From Staphylococcus carnosus (GTDB taxonomy: Bacteria; Bacillota; Bacilli; Staphylococcales; Staphylococcaceae), in contig NZ_UHCT01000001.1 in the NCBI RefSeq assembly GCF_900458435.1, positions 2,108,001-2,172,000 of the forward strand: DNA of 64,000 nt, written 5' to 3'. The translations under genes were made by a program, and so were the position numbers. The notes under the pieces are model-generated. The model had not been told where the DNA came from, did not search any database, and worked only from the letters and a program-made list of their open reading frames with translations. This document shows positions 7,942 through 20,790 of this stretch, piece after piece; position 1 is the first letter of the stretch, and each line of letters opens with the position of its first letter.

Positions 7942-8298
7942 TGGAGACGGCGGGATTTGAACCCGCGTCCAAGGATCCTGATACAAATCTTTCTACGTGT
8001 GTAGTCTATTAATCAATTTCACATGATGATAGGAAATAGACAACCAACACCATGCTAGTCCGCTTAATCTCTTCTAGACAGACTTCGAACAGCAGTGTCT
8101 AGCGTATCCTACTAAAGTTGAATCGCGTTAACAGTACATAGGCGATACTGTTAGGCGATGCAGAGTGCTATTACGCAGCTACTGCTAAATTATTGTTTGT
8201 TTTGCCAGTTATTATAAACTGAGTGTGTTGATAACGAAGACAACCCTCCGACACGCTTAATAAGCTCTGGGGACCCCTGTCGAATCCAAAACGTCCCC
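7942..8298 (-). ncRNA. ssrA: Transfer-messenger RNA (tmRNA)
   Basis: The 5' end GGGGACGTTTTGGATTCGAC and the 3' end GGTTCAAATCCCGCCGTC-TCCA form the tRNA-Ala-like domain, giving a molecule of about 357 nt with encoded CCA. The tag frame lies at 8206-8171 and reads GKTNNNLAVAA then TAA (with the resume alanine, AGKTNNNLAVAA). It keeps the LAVAA-type degron for ClpXP. From memory the S. aureus tag is GKSNNNFAVAA, so two positions differ. tmRNA rescues stalled ribosomes with SmpB, whose gene is directly upstream. Confidence 0.95.
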
Positions 8299-8313
8299 GT
8301 AATATTAATAACA

Positions 8314-8333
8314 GATTCAACATATGTTGAATC
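8314..8333. promoter_or_regulatory. Perfect 20-bp palindrome upstream of ssrA
   Basis: GATTCAACATATGTTGAATC ends 16 bases before the mature tmRNA 5' end, over the place where the -35/-10 region would be. It could be an operator or an RNA hairpin in the precursor. No known motif recognised. Confidence 0.5.
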
Positions 8334-8452
8334 CGATAGCTTTCTTAATCATATCAAATTAAGCGCTAAGACGCAATTCTAACGATTAAAATCAGCAATT
8401 ATAACTTGAAGAATGAGAAACGACAAATTAAAAATGCCGCTTCCCCAAATCA

Positions 8453-8923
8453 TTAATAACGATCTTTCATCGCGCGTTGCATATCACGTTTAACCGCTTT
8501 ATCTTTCAAGTCTTGACGTTTATCATATTTTTTCTTACCTCTTGCTACGCCAATCAATACTTTACAAACACCATGTTTAAGATAAAGCTTTAACGGAATA
8601 ATCGAATATCCGATTTCTCTTGTACGTGTACCGAGTTTTTCAATTTCTCTTTTGTGCAAAAGTAGTTTTCTCGGACGCAGTGGATCATGATTGAATCGAT
8701 TACCTTCTTCATAAGGTGCAATATGCATATTATGCACATAAATCTCACCATTTTTCACTTGCGCGAAACTATCTTTCAAATTTGCACTGCCACGTCGAAT
8801 TGACTTAATCTCTGTTCCTCTTAACACAATGCCCGCTTCAATCGTATCTTCTATATTATAATCATGTCTTGCTTTACGATTCTCCGCTAAGGTACCTGGA
8901 GATTTTTTCTTCTTTTTCGACAT
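8453..8923 (-). CDS. smpB: SsrA-binding protein SmpB
   Basis: 156 residues. It binds the tRNA-like domain of tmRNA and mimics the codon-anticodon helix during trans-translation. Family features: [29 protein letters not shown], the LLLHKREI segment and a basic C-terminal tail ([20 protein letters not shown]). Start taken at MSKKKKK because AAGAGGTG precedes it; an upstream ATG at 8953 would add ten residues not typical of the family. The gene follows rnr with a 75-base gap and precedes ssrA, so the trans-translation parts are clustered. Confidence 0.97.
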   Translation of the reverse strand: MSKKKKKSPGTLAENRKARHDYNIEDTIEAGIVLRGTEIKSIRRGSANLKDSFAQVKNGEIYVHNMHIAPYEEGNRFNHDPLRPRKLLLHKREIEKLGTRTREIGYSIIPLKLYLKHGVCKVLIGVARGKKKYDKRQDLKDKAVKRDMQRAMKDRY

Positions 8924-8998
8924 CGTGTTCACCTCTTGTTGAATTAATTTCAATGTGAGGATGAACTGAATTTATCACAGTTCTTCCTCAATCATACT

Positions 8999-11356
8999 TT
9001 ATTTCTTTTTACGTGCTTTTTGTTTTACTTTCTTACTTTTATAGTAAGGTTTATGTTGGGTATTATTTTGCTTGTCACGGCTTCGTTGATTTTTACCTTT
9101 GCGCTGTTTCTTTTTACCTTTTTTCTTGTCGCCGCTTAAACTTTTACCGCGCGATTTGGCTTGAATTGTTGTACCGCGCGCAGGACGATCTTCAGATTTT
9201 CTACGTTTAGGTTCTGGCATGCCAACAATTTGGAAATCAATCATACGTTGTTCTACATCTACATTCACAACTTTGATTTTCACTGAATCTCCAATACGGA
9301 ACACATTACCAGAACGTTCACCTATCATTGCCATTTGACCTTCTGCAAATTGGTAATAGTCATCTGTCATGTTAGAAACATGAACCATACCTTCTACAGT
9401 GTTCGGCAATTCAACAAACATACCGAAGTTGGCAACTGAGCTGATAATACCTTCGTACTCTTCACCAATATGTTGCAGCATAAATTCTGCTTTCTTCAAT
9501 TCATCAGTATCACGTTCTGCTTCAATGGCACGACGTTCACGATTTGAAGTATGCTCTGCAATTTCAGGCAATTTATCTTCCCATTTTTTCAATTCTTTAC
9601 GATCCATTGTTTCATCAATAAGATATTTACGAATTAATCGATGAACCACTAAGTCAGGGTAACGACGAATTGGTGATGTAAAGTGTGTATAATAATCAGC
9701 TGACAAACCGAAGTGTCCTAAATTGGCATCTTCATAACGTGCTTGTTGCATAGAACGCAACATCATCGTTGAAACAACAGTTTGTTCTGGCAAGCCTTTC
9801 ACTTTCTCGTGAATTTCTTGCAACGTACTTGGAGAAATATCTTCTCCTGTACCTCTCACCATAATACCGAAATTCGTAATAAAATCGAAGAATTGTGTTA
9901 AACGGTCTGATTTAGGCTGCTCATGGACACGGTAGATAAATGGTACTTCCATTTTACTGAAGTGTTCTGCAACTGTTTCGTTGGCTGCTAACATAAATGA
10001 TTCAATTAAACGTTCACCTTCACCGCGGTCACGCATTTGCACATCAACCGGAATACCTTCTTCATTAACAAGCACTTTAGCTTCATCAATATCAAAATCA
10101 ATCTCACCGCGACGTTTACGCATTTCTTTTAAGCGATTTGATAAGTCCTGTGCTAAATCCAGCATAGGTGTTACGTCTTTATATTTTTCTCTAAGTTCAG
10201 GATCTTTATCAGTAATAATTTTATTCACTTCATCGTAAGTCATACGATGATCTGATTCGATAACACTGTCGAAGATTTCGTGATTTTTCACATTACCATC
10301 TTGGTCAATTTCCATACGGCAACTTAAAGTCAGGCGATCTACATTTGGATTTAATGAACAAATTCCATTACTTAAACGATGCGGAATCATCGGAATCACA
10401 CGGTCTACTAAATAAACACTCGTACCGCGATCATAAGCCTCTTTATCTAACGCTGATCCTTCTTTTACATAATGACTGACGTCTGCAATGCTGACTGTTA
10501 ATTGTGTGTTGCCATTCGGCAATTTTTTAAGACTGATAGCATCATCCAAGTCTTTAGCATCTGCGCCATCAATAGTAATTGTCATTTCATCACGTAAATC
10601 TCTGCGTCCTTCAATCTCAGAAGGTTCGATTGTTTCTGGAATGGCTTCAGCTTCTTTCAACACTTCATCTGGAAACTCAATTTCAATTCCATGTTGATAA
10701 ATAATAGATAAAATATCTACACCCGGATCATTTTTATGCCCTAAAATAGCAGAAATATGACCTTCTGGATTGTCATTGCCTTGTGCATATTTTGAAATTT
10801 GCACAAGTACTTTATGTCCTTCAACTACGCCTAAACTTTGGCCTTTCGGAATAAAGATATCTTGCATGATACGTTTATCATCTGGAATCACAAAACCGAA
10901 ATGACGACCTTCAGTGTAAGTACCTACAACTTGAGTCACTGAATGTTTTTCTATTGTTTTAACTTCGCCTTCTACTTTACCTTTAAATTCACCTTTTGAT
11001 GGTTGGACCTCAACAATGACTGTGTCTCCATCCATAGCACGGTTTATTTTTGTTGGCGGTATAAAAATATCTTCCATTTCTTCATCTTCAGGACGCAAGA
11101 ATGCAAATCCCTTTTTATTTTGACTTAAAGTACCTTTTACCAGATTATTTTTCATAGTTTGACTTCCTTTTCTTTGGTAGCGGTCCGTTTTCGTTCGTTC
11201 GACTAAGCCAGATTGTTCTAGTTCAACTAACACCTTAATTAAGTCTCTAAATGAGTCGGCATTGTTTAAACCTAAACAATCTTGAAAATCAGAAACTGAC
11301 ATGGGTTCATAATCAGGTTGTTTAATAATCTCTGCTACAGATTGTTTTAAATTCAT
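8999..11356 (-). CDS. rnr: Ribonuclease R (3'-5' exoribonuclease)
   Basis: 785 residues. Degrades structured RNA 3' to 5' and helps remove tmRNA-tagged defective mRNA. Order: N-terminal winged-helix region (1-65), cold-shock/OB domains (about 70-220), RNB catalytic domain (about 250-580) with acidic residues in DGADAKDLDDAISL, then S1 domain (about 625-705). The Lys/Arg-rich tail (from about 710) is typical of RNase R and binds SmpB. Start chosen at MNLKQSV with AAAGGAGGGGG just upstream. It belongs to the secG-est-rnr-smpB cluster; est is 38 bases upstream. Confidence 0.97.
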   Translation of the reverse strand: MNLKQSVAEIIKQPDYEPMSVSDFQDCLGLNNADSFRDLIKVLVELEQSGLVERTKTDRYQRKGSQTMKNNLVKGTLSQNKKGFAFLRPEDEEMEDIFIPPTKINRAMDGDTVIVEVQPSKGEFKGKVEGEVKTIEKHSVTQVVGTYTEGRHFGFVIPDDKRIMQDIFIPKGQSLGVVEGHKVLVQISKYAQGNDNPEGHISAILGHKNDPGVDILSIIYQHGIEIEFPDEVLKEAEAIPETIEPSEIEGRRDLRDEMTITIDGADAKDLDDAISLKKLPNGNTQLTVSIADVSHYVKEGSALDKEAYDRGTSVYLVDRVIPMIPHRLSNGICSLNPNVDRLTLSCRMEIDQDGNVKNHEIFDSVIESDHRMTYDEVNKIITDKDPELREKYKDVTPMLDLAQDLSNRLKEMRKRRGEIDFDIDEAKVLVNEEGIPVDVQMRDRGEGERLIESFMLAANETVAEHFSKMEVPFIYRVHEQPKSDRLTQFFDFITNFGIMVRGTGEDISPSTLQEIHEKVKGLPEQTVVSTMMLRSMQQARYEDANLGHFGLSADYYTHFTSPIRRYPDLVVHRLIRKYLIDETMDRKELKKWEDKLPEIAEHTSNRERRAIEAERDTDELKKAEFMLQHIGEEYEGIISSVANFGMFVELPNTVEGMVHVSNMTDDYYQFAEGQMAMIGERSGNVFRIGDSVKIKVVNVDVEQRMIDFQIVGMPEPKRRKSEDRPARGTTIQAKSRGKSLSGDKKKGKKKQRKGKNQRSRDKQNNTQHKPYYKSKKVKQKARKKK

Positions 11357-11394
11357 TATGCCCCCTCCTTTCATTATTTATTCGTTTCTAGTTA

Positions 11395-12135
11395 CTATTC
11401 AGGCCAATCAAGACTTTCAAGGAACTCGTAAATATCCTCGAAAACTTTTTCTTTTTCTTTATCAATTGTAATAACATGACCGGAATCCGCATACCATTTT
11501 ATATTTTTGTCTTCAGAAGATGCTTCATCATAAATCACATTTGCAGATTCAGGATTAATCATTTTGTCTTGTTCTGCTTGAATGACAAGTAATGGATCCA
11601 TCACTTCATCTACGTGATCTCGAACACCTTGTATTGTTTGCTGTAATTCTTTTAAAGTATGAGTCGGATGGAAAGCTTCCATCTCGCGATTGATTGTCGC
11701 CTCATCTTTCCCTTGGTATTTTTTAAAGTTGCGCGCATATTCAAGAACGCCTTCATACATTGAGCCTTCTGTCTTAATAAACATAGGCGCACACATCGTT
11801 ACAATACCCTCTACATCTCTATTTAAGCTTAACTTAAGGGCAAAATCTCCACCTAAAGATAAGCCGGCTACCACAATTTCATCATATCCATGTTCCACTA
11901 AAAAGTCGTAACCATCTAACGCATCTTTAAACCAGACATGCGGGCTGGATTGCAAAATTTCTTCCGGTGGCGCTGCATGGCCTTCATATTGAGGCGCATA
12001 AGATGTGTAACCTTTTTTCTGTAAAAAGCGCCCGAGTTGTCTTACATCGGAAGAGTTTCCAGTAAAACCATGTAACAATAATACTGCTCTTTTTCCTTCT
12101 TCAAAAAAGAACGGCTTTGGCAATTTAATCTGCAT
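11395..12135 (-). CDS. est: Carboxylesterase (Est30 type)
   Basis: 246-residue alpha/beta hydrolase closely following the Geobacillus Est30 layout. Oxyanion LLHGFTGN (20-27), nucleophile Ser93 in GLSLGG, Asp190 in QAEQDKM and His220 in DSGHVI form the expected triad. Hydrolyses short-chain esters in the cytosol; the physiological substrate is unknown. Start at MQIKLPKPF, matching family N-termini; the longer reading from 12162 adds nine atypical residues. Between secG and rnr, an arrangement common in Bacillales. Confidence 0.92.
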   Translation of the reverse strand: MQIKLPKPFFFEEGKRAVLLLHGFTGNSSDVRQLGRFLQKKGYTSYAPQYEGHAAPPEEILQSSPHVWFKDALDGYDFLVEHGYDEIVVAGLSLGGDFALKLSLNRDVEGIVTMCAPMFIKTEGSMYEGVLEYARNFKKYQGKDEATINREMEAFHPTHTLKELQQTIQGVRDHVDEVMDPLLVIQAEQDKMINPESANVIYDEASSEDKNIKWYADSGHVITIDKEKEKVFEDIYEFLESLDWPE

Positions 12136-12199
12136 GTCTTTCAATCCTTTCATGATTCCCATTTAATCAAATTTACTCATAGTTCCATTATAAAGAAAA

Positions 12200-12224
12200 A
12201 AGCCCGACTTTTACATTGTCGGAC
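12200..12224 (-). terminator. Weak terminator or attenuator after secG
   Basis: GTCCGAC and GTCGGGC pair, followed on the minus strand by TTTTTTCTTT. It starts at the secG stop, 65 bases before est, so readthrough into est is plausible. Confidence 0.6.
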
Positions 12225-12225
12225 C

Positions 12226-12462
12226 TTACATATTGAAATAAGTAATTGCTAACATTAACACGAAAAATGCAATCGATAAACCAATTGTTACACGGTTTAA
12301 GAATAAGTCAACACCGCGTTGCTTTTGTTTTCCACCGAAGAGCTGTTCAGCACCGCCGCTGATTGCTCCTGAAAGGCCGTTACTTTTGCTTTCTTGGAGT
12401 AACACAACTGTGATTAAAGCGATACAGTCTATAACTAATAAAACTGTCAATAAAGTGTGCAT
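12226..12462 (-). CDS. secG: Protein-export membrane protein SecG
   Basis: 78 residues with two membrane spans (about 1-22 and 54-76) joined by the conserved cytosolic loop [22 protein letters not shown]. Small auxiliary subunit of the SecYEG translocon that assists SecA-driven export. Length and Q-E-S-K-x-N-G-L loop are diagnostic. Likely first gene of the est-rnr-smpB cluster. Confidence 0.96.
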   Translation of the reverse strand: MHTLLTVLLVIDCIALITVVLLQESKSNGLSGAISGGAEQLFGGKQKQRGVDLFLNRVTIGLSIAFFVLMLAITYFNM

Positions 12463-12552
12463 GCGTTAGTCCTCCATTCATAATATACTGTACAAGTGTA
12501 ACATATTTCAATGTAGTTTATCAACATTTGGTCTAACTTGTTCCCATATGCT

Positions 12553-13023
12553 CTAGCGATTAAATGTACTTTTACGTTTAATTGAGATCACTAGCATATA
12601 AACTGCTAAGGCAAGTGAACCGATAATTGTAATCCATAAAGGTAAAGTCATGAAACCTGATTTCACGTGATTAATACTTTGGATAATCACACCTGCATTG
12701 ACTGCAGTATAAAAAGCTTGTGAAATATATACAGCAAATAAGAACCACCATAGATATGTGTGTTGATTCCATATTGCAATTAACCCGCACATATAAGCAA
12801 TTAAATACATGATTCCTGTTAAACGGTAGCTATTAATGAAGTTTCCAACTGCATTTTTTGTTGCATTAATATGGTGTGATGTAAGAATATCTGCTACCAC
12901 GCTATTATCTAAAGAAACAAAAAGGTATATGGCATATATCACTGCTAATATCACTGAAGCATAGGCAATAAATCGTCCAGATTTTTTTGCTCTTAATTCC
13001 TTTTCTTGCTCTGTAGTCTGCAT
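12553..13023 (-). CDS. Four-span membrane protein, unknown function
   Basis: 156 residues: a short charged N-terminus, then about four membrane helices (near 17-38, 66-86, 89-110, 126-148). Strong AGGAG ribosome site. No motif recognised. Flanked by secG downstream (90-base gap) and the eno terminator upstream; cotranscription with secG is possible. Confidence 0.7.
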   Translation of the reverse strand: MQTTEQEKELRAKKSGRFIAYASVILAVIYAIYLFVSLDNSVVADILTSHHINATKNAVGNFINSYRLTGIMYLIAYMCGLIAIWNQHTYLWWFLFAVYISQAFYTAVNAGVIIQSINHVKSGFMTLPLWITIIGSLALAVYMLVISIKRKSTFNR

Positions 13024-13110
13024 TTCAATTCTCCTTAATTCAAGATGAATAATTATTTCTATTGATTCAATTATATCAGTTTATGTTTAATTTTCGACAA
13101 AAACTCGGCA

Positions 13111-13153
13111 TAAAAAAGAAACTGCTAAAGTCCTTATGAACTTTAACAGCTTC
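13111..13153 (-). terminator. eno operon terminator
   Basis: GAAGCTGTTAAAGTTCA and its near-complement ACTTTAGCAGTTTC form an imperfect long stem followed by TTTTTT on the minus strand. Confidence 0.8.
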
Positions 13154-13210
13154 TTTAAAAGGTTATACTTTATAAAGTTTTGCGTGAACTCAATATTGGT
13201 AAACCTTTAC

Positions 13211-14584
<1,374 letters not shown>

Positions 14585-14610
14585 TTATCTAGTAATGACA
14601 CACTAAATTC

Positions 14611-16128
14611 TTAATGTTCGATTAAAGAAACACCTGTCATTTCTTCAGGTTGTGATACATTTAGTAAATCAAGCAATGTAGGCGCTAAATCACCTAATTT
14701 ACCTGTTTCACGTAATGTTACGCCTTCTTTAGTAACAATGACTGGAACTGGGTTAGTTGTATGAGTTGTCATAGGTTCATCATCATCAGTTAACACTTGA
14801 TCTGAGTTACCATGGTCAGCTGTAATAATTGCATGTCCGCCCATATCTATAATTTTGTCTACAACTTCACCTAAACATTCGTCTACAGCTTCAATTGCTT
14901 TAACAGTAGGTTCAAGCATACCGCTGTGACCAACCATATCTGGGTTAGCGAAGTTTAAGAGAATTAAATCTAAATCCCCTTTATCAAGTTCTTCTAATAA
15001 TGCATCTTTGACTTCATATGCACTCATTTCAGGTTTCAAATCGTAAGTCGCAACTTTAGGTGAATCAATCAAGCGACGACGTTCTCCTTCAAACTCTTCA
15101 TTACGTCCACCACTCATGAAATAAGTAACATGAGGATATTTTTCAGTTTCAGCAATACGTAATTGTTTCAAGTTGTTTGCTTCAGCAACTTCACCGATTG
15201 TTTGTTTCAAATCAACTTTTTCAAAAACAATACTTGCATCTACTTGATCATTATATTTAGTGAAAGTAGCAAAGAATAAATCATTAGGTTGTTCAACATC
15301 GAAACCTTTGAAATCTTTGTTTGTAAAGATTTCAGAAAGTTGGCCTGCTCTATCAGGACGGAAATTGAAGAATACTACTGAGTCGCCATCTTGAACGCCT
15401 TCATTTTGTTCTTTGATTGAGAAAGGTACAACAAATTCGTCAGTTACACCATTTTCATAATTTGCTTCAATACCTTCTTCTGCTGATGCATATTCAGGTG
15501 CATCGATATCACGGATTGCATTATAAGCTTTTTCTTCACGTTCCCAACGTTTATCACGGTCCATCGCATAATAACGTCCGGAAATTGAAGCAAATTGTCC
15601 GATACCGATTTCTTTGAATTTCTCTTCAGTTTCTTTCACATATTTCAATGCTGATTTTTGATCCACGTCACGACCGTCTAAGAATCCATGAACGTAAACT
15701 TTATCTAATCCTTGTTTTTTAGCAAGTTCTAGAATCGCAAATAAATGTTTATAGTGACTGTGCACACCGCCATCAGATAATAAACCGAAAACATGAAGTG
15801 CAGAATCATGTGATTTCACATGATCAATTGCTTCATTCAAGACTTCATTTTCAAAGAAATCTCCATCTTCAATCGCTTTATTAATTCTTGTCAAACTTTG
15901 ATATACAATACGTCCTGCCCCGATGTTCATATGACCGACTTCAGAGTTACCCATTTGTCCTTCTGGTAATCCAACAGCCAAACCGCTTGCTTCGATTTGT
16001 GTAGTTGGATATTTTTCATAATAACGGTCAAAATTGGGTTTAAATGCTTGTTTGACTGCATTGCCGTGTTCACTTTCTCTGTTCGCAAAACCATCAAGGA
16101 TGATTAATGCTGTTGGTTGTTTTGCCAT
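14611..16128 (-). CDS. gpmI: 2,3-bisphosphoglycerate-independent phosphoglycerate mutase
   Basis: 505 residues, Mn2+-dependent alkaline-phosphatase-fold enzyme interconverting 3- and 2-phosphoglycerate. Catalytic Ser62 in [12 protein letters not shown], metal sites in ILDGFA near the start and [10 protein letters not shown] near the end, plus GDGGVHSH-like VHSHYKH and DGRD blocks. Start at MAKQPTALI (16128); an upstream in-frame start at 16140 lies inside tpiA. The start is one base past the tpiA stop, with AAGGTG inside the tpiA end, suggesting translational coupling. Confidence 0.97.
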   Translation of the reverse strand: MAKQPTALIILDGFANRESEHGNAVKQAFKPNFDRYYEKYPTTQIEASGLAVGLPEGQMGNSEVGHMNIGAGRIVYQSLTRINKAIEDGDFFENEVLNEAIDHVKSHDSALHVFGLLSDGGVHSHYKHLFAILELAKKQGLDKVYVHGFLDGRDVDQKSALKYVKETEEKFKEIGIGQFASISGRYYAMDRDKRWEREEKAYNAIRDIDAPEYASAEEGIEANYENGVTDEFVVPFSIKEQNEGVQDGDSVVFFNFRPDRAGQLSEIFTNKDFKGFDVEQPNDLFFATFTKYNDQVDASIVFEKVDLKQTIGEVAEANNLKQLRIAETEKYPHVTYFMSGGRNEEFEGERRRLIDSPKVATYDLKPEMSAYEVKDALLEELDKGDLDLILLNFANPDMVGHSGMLEPTVKAIEAVDECLGEVVDKIIDMGGHAIITADHGNSDQVLTDDDEPMTTHTTNPVPVIVTKEGVTLRETGKLGDLAPTLLDLLNVSQPEEMTGVSLIEH

Positions 16129-16129
16129 A

Positions 16130-16912
<783 letters not shown>

Positions 16913-16933
16913 TTATTATAAAAATACTATTTC

Positions 16934-18124
16934 TTATTTATCACTGATTGATTGGATACCAGGCAATTCTTTACCTTCAAGGTATTCAAGTGAAGCACCG
17001 CCGCCTGTTGAAATATGAGAGAAATCGTCCTCAAATCCAAGCATCATAGCTGCAGCAGCAGAGTCACCGCCACCAATAATAGTAGTCGCATCTTTCATTT
17101 CAGCAATTGCTTCACAAACACCTACTGTACCTTGTGCAAAGTTTTCAAATTCGAATACACCCATCGGTCCATTCCATACAACTGTATGTGCACCTTTAAG
17201 TTCTTTTTCGAATAATTCAACAGTTTTAGGTCCAATATCAAGTGCTTCTTGATCTGCTGGAATTTGGTCGATTGTAACTACAGTAAATTGTGCTTCATTA
17301 GAGAATTCTCTAGCTACTTTAGCATCTACAGGCAATACAATTTTATCGCCAGCACGTTCTAATAAATCTTTAGCAAAGTCTACTTTATCTGCTTCTAATA
17401 AAGATTTTCCAATTTCATAACCTTGTGCTTTTAAGAATGTATAAGCCATACCGCCACCGATAAGGACTTTATCAGCTACATTCAATAAGTTTTCGATGAC
17501 TCCGATTTTATCTGATACTTTGGCGCCACCTAAAATAGCTACAACTGGTTTATCCGGGTTATTTACAACACCGCCGATAAATTTGATTTCTTTTTCCATC
17601 AAGTCTCCAGCTGCACTTTCTAAGTTAGATGCAATACCTACGTTGGAAGCATGTGAACGATGCGCAGTACCAAAAGCATCATTTACAAATACATCGCCTA
17701 ATGAAGCCCAATATTTTCCTAATTCAGGATCATTTTTAGATTCTTTTTTACCATCTAAATCTTCAAAACGTGTATTTTCTACTAAAAGTACTTCGCCATC
17801 TTTTAATTCTGCGATTGCTTTTTCTAAAACTTCACCACGTGTATGTGGGATAAAGTTAACATCTTTTCCTAATTTTTCGCTTAAACGCTCAGCAACTGGA
17901 CGAAGTGTTAATTTTTCTTTATCACTTTCTTCTTTGACTTTTCCTAAATGTGAGAAAAGAACAAGTCTTCCTCCTTGATCAAGGATATATTCAATCGTTG
18001 GTAAAGCTTGAACAATACGGTTGTCGTTAGTAATTTTTCCATCTTTTAAAGGTACGTTGAAATCAGCACGTTCTAATACAACCTTACCTTTTAAGTCTAA
18101 ATCAGATACATGTTTTTTAGCCAT
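16934..18124 (-). CDS. pgk: Phosphoglycerate kinase
   Basis: 396 residues, two Rossmann-like lobes. Transfers phosphate from 1,3-bisphosphoglycerate to ADP. Signature [14 protein letters not shown] near 16-29, substrate-binding arginines in [15 protein letters not shown]-type segments, [15 protein letters not shown], and the nucleotide-binding [11 protein letters not shown] and [13 protein letters not shown] near the C-terminus. First gene after the gap terminator; the 263-base upstream gap suggests partial independence from gap, as in other Bacillales. Confidence 0.98.
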   Translation of the reverse strand: MAKKHVSDLDLKGKVVLERADFNVPLKDGKITNDNRIVQALPTIEYILDQGGRLVLFSHLGKVKEESDKEKLTLRPVAERLSEKLGKDVNFIPHTRGEVLEKAIAELKDGEVLLVENTRFEDLDGKKESKNDPELGKYWASLGDVFVNDAFGTAHRSHASNVGIASNLESAAGDLMEKEIKFIGGVVNNPDKPVVAILGGAKVSDKIGVIENLLNVADKVLIGGGMAYTFLKAQGYEIGKSLLEADKVDFAKDLLERAGDKIVLPVDAKVAREFSNEAQFTVVTIDQIPADQEALDIGPKTVELFEKELKGAHTVVWNGPMGVFEFENFAQGTVGVCEAIAEMKDATTIIGGGDSAAAAMMLGFEDDFSHISTGGGASLEYLEGKELPGIQSISDK

Positions 18125-18288
18125 CTAAACTTCCTCCTTTGAATGAAAGCATGATTCTTTAATGTCTATAGATTGAGATTAGCATATAGCCGTTAATATT
18201 GCAGAAAAAACATCCAAGTAGTTGAAAATTTTTCCATTTAAAAACAAACTATCCGCTAATTCCACTGCAACTTATGATAATTTAAAAT

Positions 18289-18318
18289 AAGCGGAGAAGC
18301 GTATGTGCCTCTCCGCTT
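18289..18318 (-). terminator. Terminator between gap and pgk
   Basis: AAGCGGAGAGGC and GCTTCTCCGCTT pair, followed by ATTTTAAATT on the minus strand. The T-tract is imperfect, so partial readthrough to pgk is likely. Confidence 0.75.
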
Positions 18319-18387
18319 ACTCAAAAGCTGATCATTTTAATTCAACAGCACATTTACAGCTTGTCAAATTACGATCTTATTATCAAA

Positions 18388-19395
18388 TTATTTTACGTCT
18401 TTAATAAGGTATTCTAAAGTACGTACTAATTGTGCAGTGTAAGACATTTCGTTGTCATACCAAGCTGCTACTTTAACTAATTGACGGCCTGAAACAGTCA
18501 TTACACGAGTTTGAGTTGCATCAAATAATGAACCGAATGTCATACCTACAACATCTGAAGATACGATTTCGTCTTCGTTGTAACCGAATGATTCGTTAGA
18601 AGCTTGTTTCATTGCTTCGTTTACTTCGTCAACTGTAACGTCTTTATCTAATACAACTGTTAATTCAGTTAATGAACCAGTTGCAACAGGAACACGTTGA
18701 GCGCCGCCGTCTAATTTTCCGTCGATTTCAGGAATTACTTTACCAATTGCTTTAGCTGCACCAGTTGAGTTTGGAACGATGTTTTCAGCTGCTGCACGAG
18801 CACGACGTTTGTCACCTTTTCTGTGTGGACCATCTTGAGTATTTTGGTCACCAGTATAAGCATGGATAGTAGTCATGAAACCTTCAACTAAACCAAAGCT
18901 GTCATTTAAAACTTGTGCTACAGGAGCAAGAGAGTTTGTAGTACAAGAAGCACCTGAAACGATTACGTCAGAGCTGTCTAAAGTATCTTGGTTTACGTTA
19001 TAAACGATTGTTTTAACATCACCAGTAGCTGGTGCTGAAATTAATACTTTTTTAGCGCCTGCATCGATATGAGCTTTTGCTTTTTCTTCACTTGTATAGA
19101 AACCTGTACATTCTAATACAACATCAATGTCTAAATCTTTCCAAGGTAATTTGCTTGCATCTGGTTCTTCGAATGATTTAACTTCTTTACCATTCACGCG
19201 GAATCCGCCATCTACAACTTCAACTTCTTCAGTGAAACGTCCTTGCATTGTATCGTATTTTAATAAGTGTGCTAACATTTCATCATCTGTTAAGTCGTTT
19301 ACTGCTACTACATCGATACCTTCAACATCTTGAATTCTTCTAAATGCTAAACGACCGATTCTACCAAAACCATTAATTGCTACTTTAACTGCCAT
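18388..19395 (-). CDS. gap: Glyceraldehyde-3-phosphate dehydrogenase (glycolytic)
   Basis: 335 residues. NAD-binding [10 protein letters not shown] at 8-17, catalytic Cys151 in [12 protein letters not shown], His in TIHAYTGDQ, and the S-loop region. The early [10 protein letters not shown] segment carries the Asp that favours NAD over NADP, consistent with the glycolytic GapA rather than the gluconeogenic GapB. Start at MAVKVAIN with AAAGGAGGCC upstream; the reading from 19440 is too long. It follows cggR by 65 bases, as in the cggR-gapA operon. Confidence 0.98.
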   Translation of the reverse strand: MAVKVAINGFGRIGRLAFRRIQDVEGIDVVAVNDLTDDEMLAHLLKYDTMQGRFTEEVEVVDGGFRVNGKEVKSFEEPDASKLPWKDLDIDVVLECTGFYTSEEKAKAHIDAGAKKVLISAPATGDVKTIVYNVNQDTLDSSDVIVSGASCTTNSLAPVAQVLNDSFGLVEGFMTTIHAYTGDQNTQDGPHRKGDKRRARAAAENIVPNSTGAAKAIGKVIPEIDGKLDGGAQRVPVATGSLTELTVVLDKDVTVDEVNEAMKQASNESFGYNEDEIVSSDVVGMTFGSLFDATQTRVMTVSGRQLVKVAAWYDNEMSYTAQLVRTLEYLIKDVK

Positions 19396-19460
19396 TATTA
19401 TGGCCTCCTTTAAAAAGATATTGTTAAAAAGTGAAGTCACTTTTTTATAACCAAAATTGT

Positions 19461-20477
19461 TTAAGATTGTACGATAGTTTTAGCTGCACCTTCATCTGTA
19501 ATTAAAATCGTGTTTTTAGGGGCAATTGATAAATAAGCTTTTATCGCTTCACCCTTCGAAGCACCTCCGGCTACAGCAAATATATATTGCTTCGATTCTA
19601 AATCTTCCATTTGAAGTCCTATCGTTTTAACTTTATGGACGATATTACCATTAGTATCGAAGTAATAACCAAATGCTTCTCCGACAGCATTGTGATGTTG
19701 AAGCATTTCAATCACATCTTTAGGTGAATGGCGTCTGTTCGCCATTTTCAGCGCATCACCAATGCCGTGAACAGTGATATTTGATTGTTTTATTTTGTCT
19801 AATGTATTAATGACAGAAGGTTCTTGCAACAACAATTCATATGTAGATTCACTGACATTGTCAGGAACATATAATGTTGTATAATCTCCTCCAGTCTGTT
19901 CTGCCATACTCGCTGCAATTGTGTTGGCTTGGTAAACCATATTTTCTCCCAAACCGCCTCTTGCAGGTACAAAAAATGTTTTAAACGGCAGTACATGCAT
20001 TGAATCACTAACTGATGCCATCGTTGACCCGCCAGTTATAGATACTATTGCATCTTTATAAAAAGTTTTTTCTAAGAGTTGTCCAGCTTGATTACCCATT
20101 TCTTTTTTAACTGCACTATCAATATCTGTATCACCAGGTACAACATACACGTTATTAATTTGATAACGCTCTTTAATCAATTGTGCTAAATGGTAACCAT
20201 CAGAATACATATTGAAGTATGTTTCTAATTCGTCAATTAAACGTTCGCCTTCATCAGTAATTTCCATTCCTGTAGGCTTAACTTTAATTAATTCTTGTTT
20301 TTTTAATGTATTCGTTTCTGATCTTAATACACGCTCAGTCAAGTTCATGTATTCACTCAAACTTCTTCTTCCAACAGGTTGGTGCATCTTGATAGTAGTG
20401 AGTATAGTAAATCTACGATACATTCTGTCGACAAGCTCAGGAATCAATTTTTGTTGGACTTTAAGCAAGTCTTCCAC
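19461..20477 (-). CDS. cggR: Central glycolytic genes regulator CggR (GapR)
   Basis: 338 residues from GTG at 20477, preceded by GGAGGAAATA. The ORF runs open to 20552, but the extra residues cross the likely operator. The N-terminal HTH includes [19 protein letters not shown] (about 35-53). The SorC-type sugar-phosphate domain (about 90-338) has [17 protein letters not shown], and [10 protein letters not shown]. In Bacillus it represses gapA and the downstream glycolytic genes until bound by fructose-1,6-bisphosphate. Its position directly upstream of gap supports the same role. Confidence 0.93.
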   Translation of the reverse strand: MEDLLKVQQKLIPELVDRMYRRFTILTTIKMHQPVGRRSLSEYMNLTERVLRSETNTLKKQELIKVKPTGMEITDEGERLIDELETYFNMYSDGYHLAQLIKERYQINNVYVVPGDTDIDSAVKKEMGNQAGQLLEKTFYKDAIVSITGGSTMASVSDSMHVLPFKTFFVPARGGLGENMVYQANTIAASMAEQTGGDYTTLYVPDNVSESTYELLLQEPSVINTLDKIKQSNITVHGIGDALKMANRRHSPKDVIEMLQHHNAVGEAFGYYFDTNGNIVHKVKTIGLQMEDLESKQYIFAVAGGASKGEAIKAYLSIAPKNTILITDEGAAKTIVQS

Positions 20478-20790
20478 TACTATTTCCTCCTCTATATCTA
20501 TAAGGGTCAGTATGCAACCACACTTTGACGTTTTAAGTCCCGGGTGGGACAAAAAATAACATCTCTTATATTTGCAATAATACTATCATCTGTTTTAAAA
20601 AGCAAGTCTAAATGCTTAAGATACAAAACTTCTTCTATCATTGCACACAATACTTGCTAACAATTATATTATACCCTTTTCTCATACGAAAAATCATCTT
20701 TTAACTTTAGTTTTCAGCCTTATTTTTTTCTTTTAATTACCTAAGCTATGAAATATCTACTATAATAGTCTTTCAAAGGAGGGTTTTAAT
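20478..20790. other. Divergent promoter region, cggR / small membrane protein
   Basis: 313 bases between divergent genes. Near cggR it holds the CggR-like palindrome. The rest is AT-rich with several TATAAT-like strings (for example ATATTATACCC near 20666); no single promoter can be assigned with confidence. Confidence 0.4.
20537..20550. promoter_or_regulatory. CggR operator-like palindrome
   Basis: GTCCC-GGGT-GGGAC lies 60 bases before the cggR GTG start. The half-site GGGAC is the core of known CggR operators in Bacillus, so autoregulation is likely. Confidence 0.65.
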
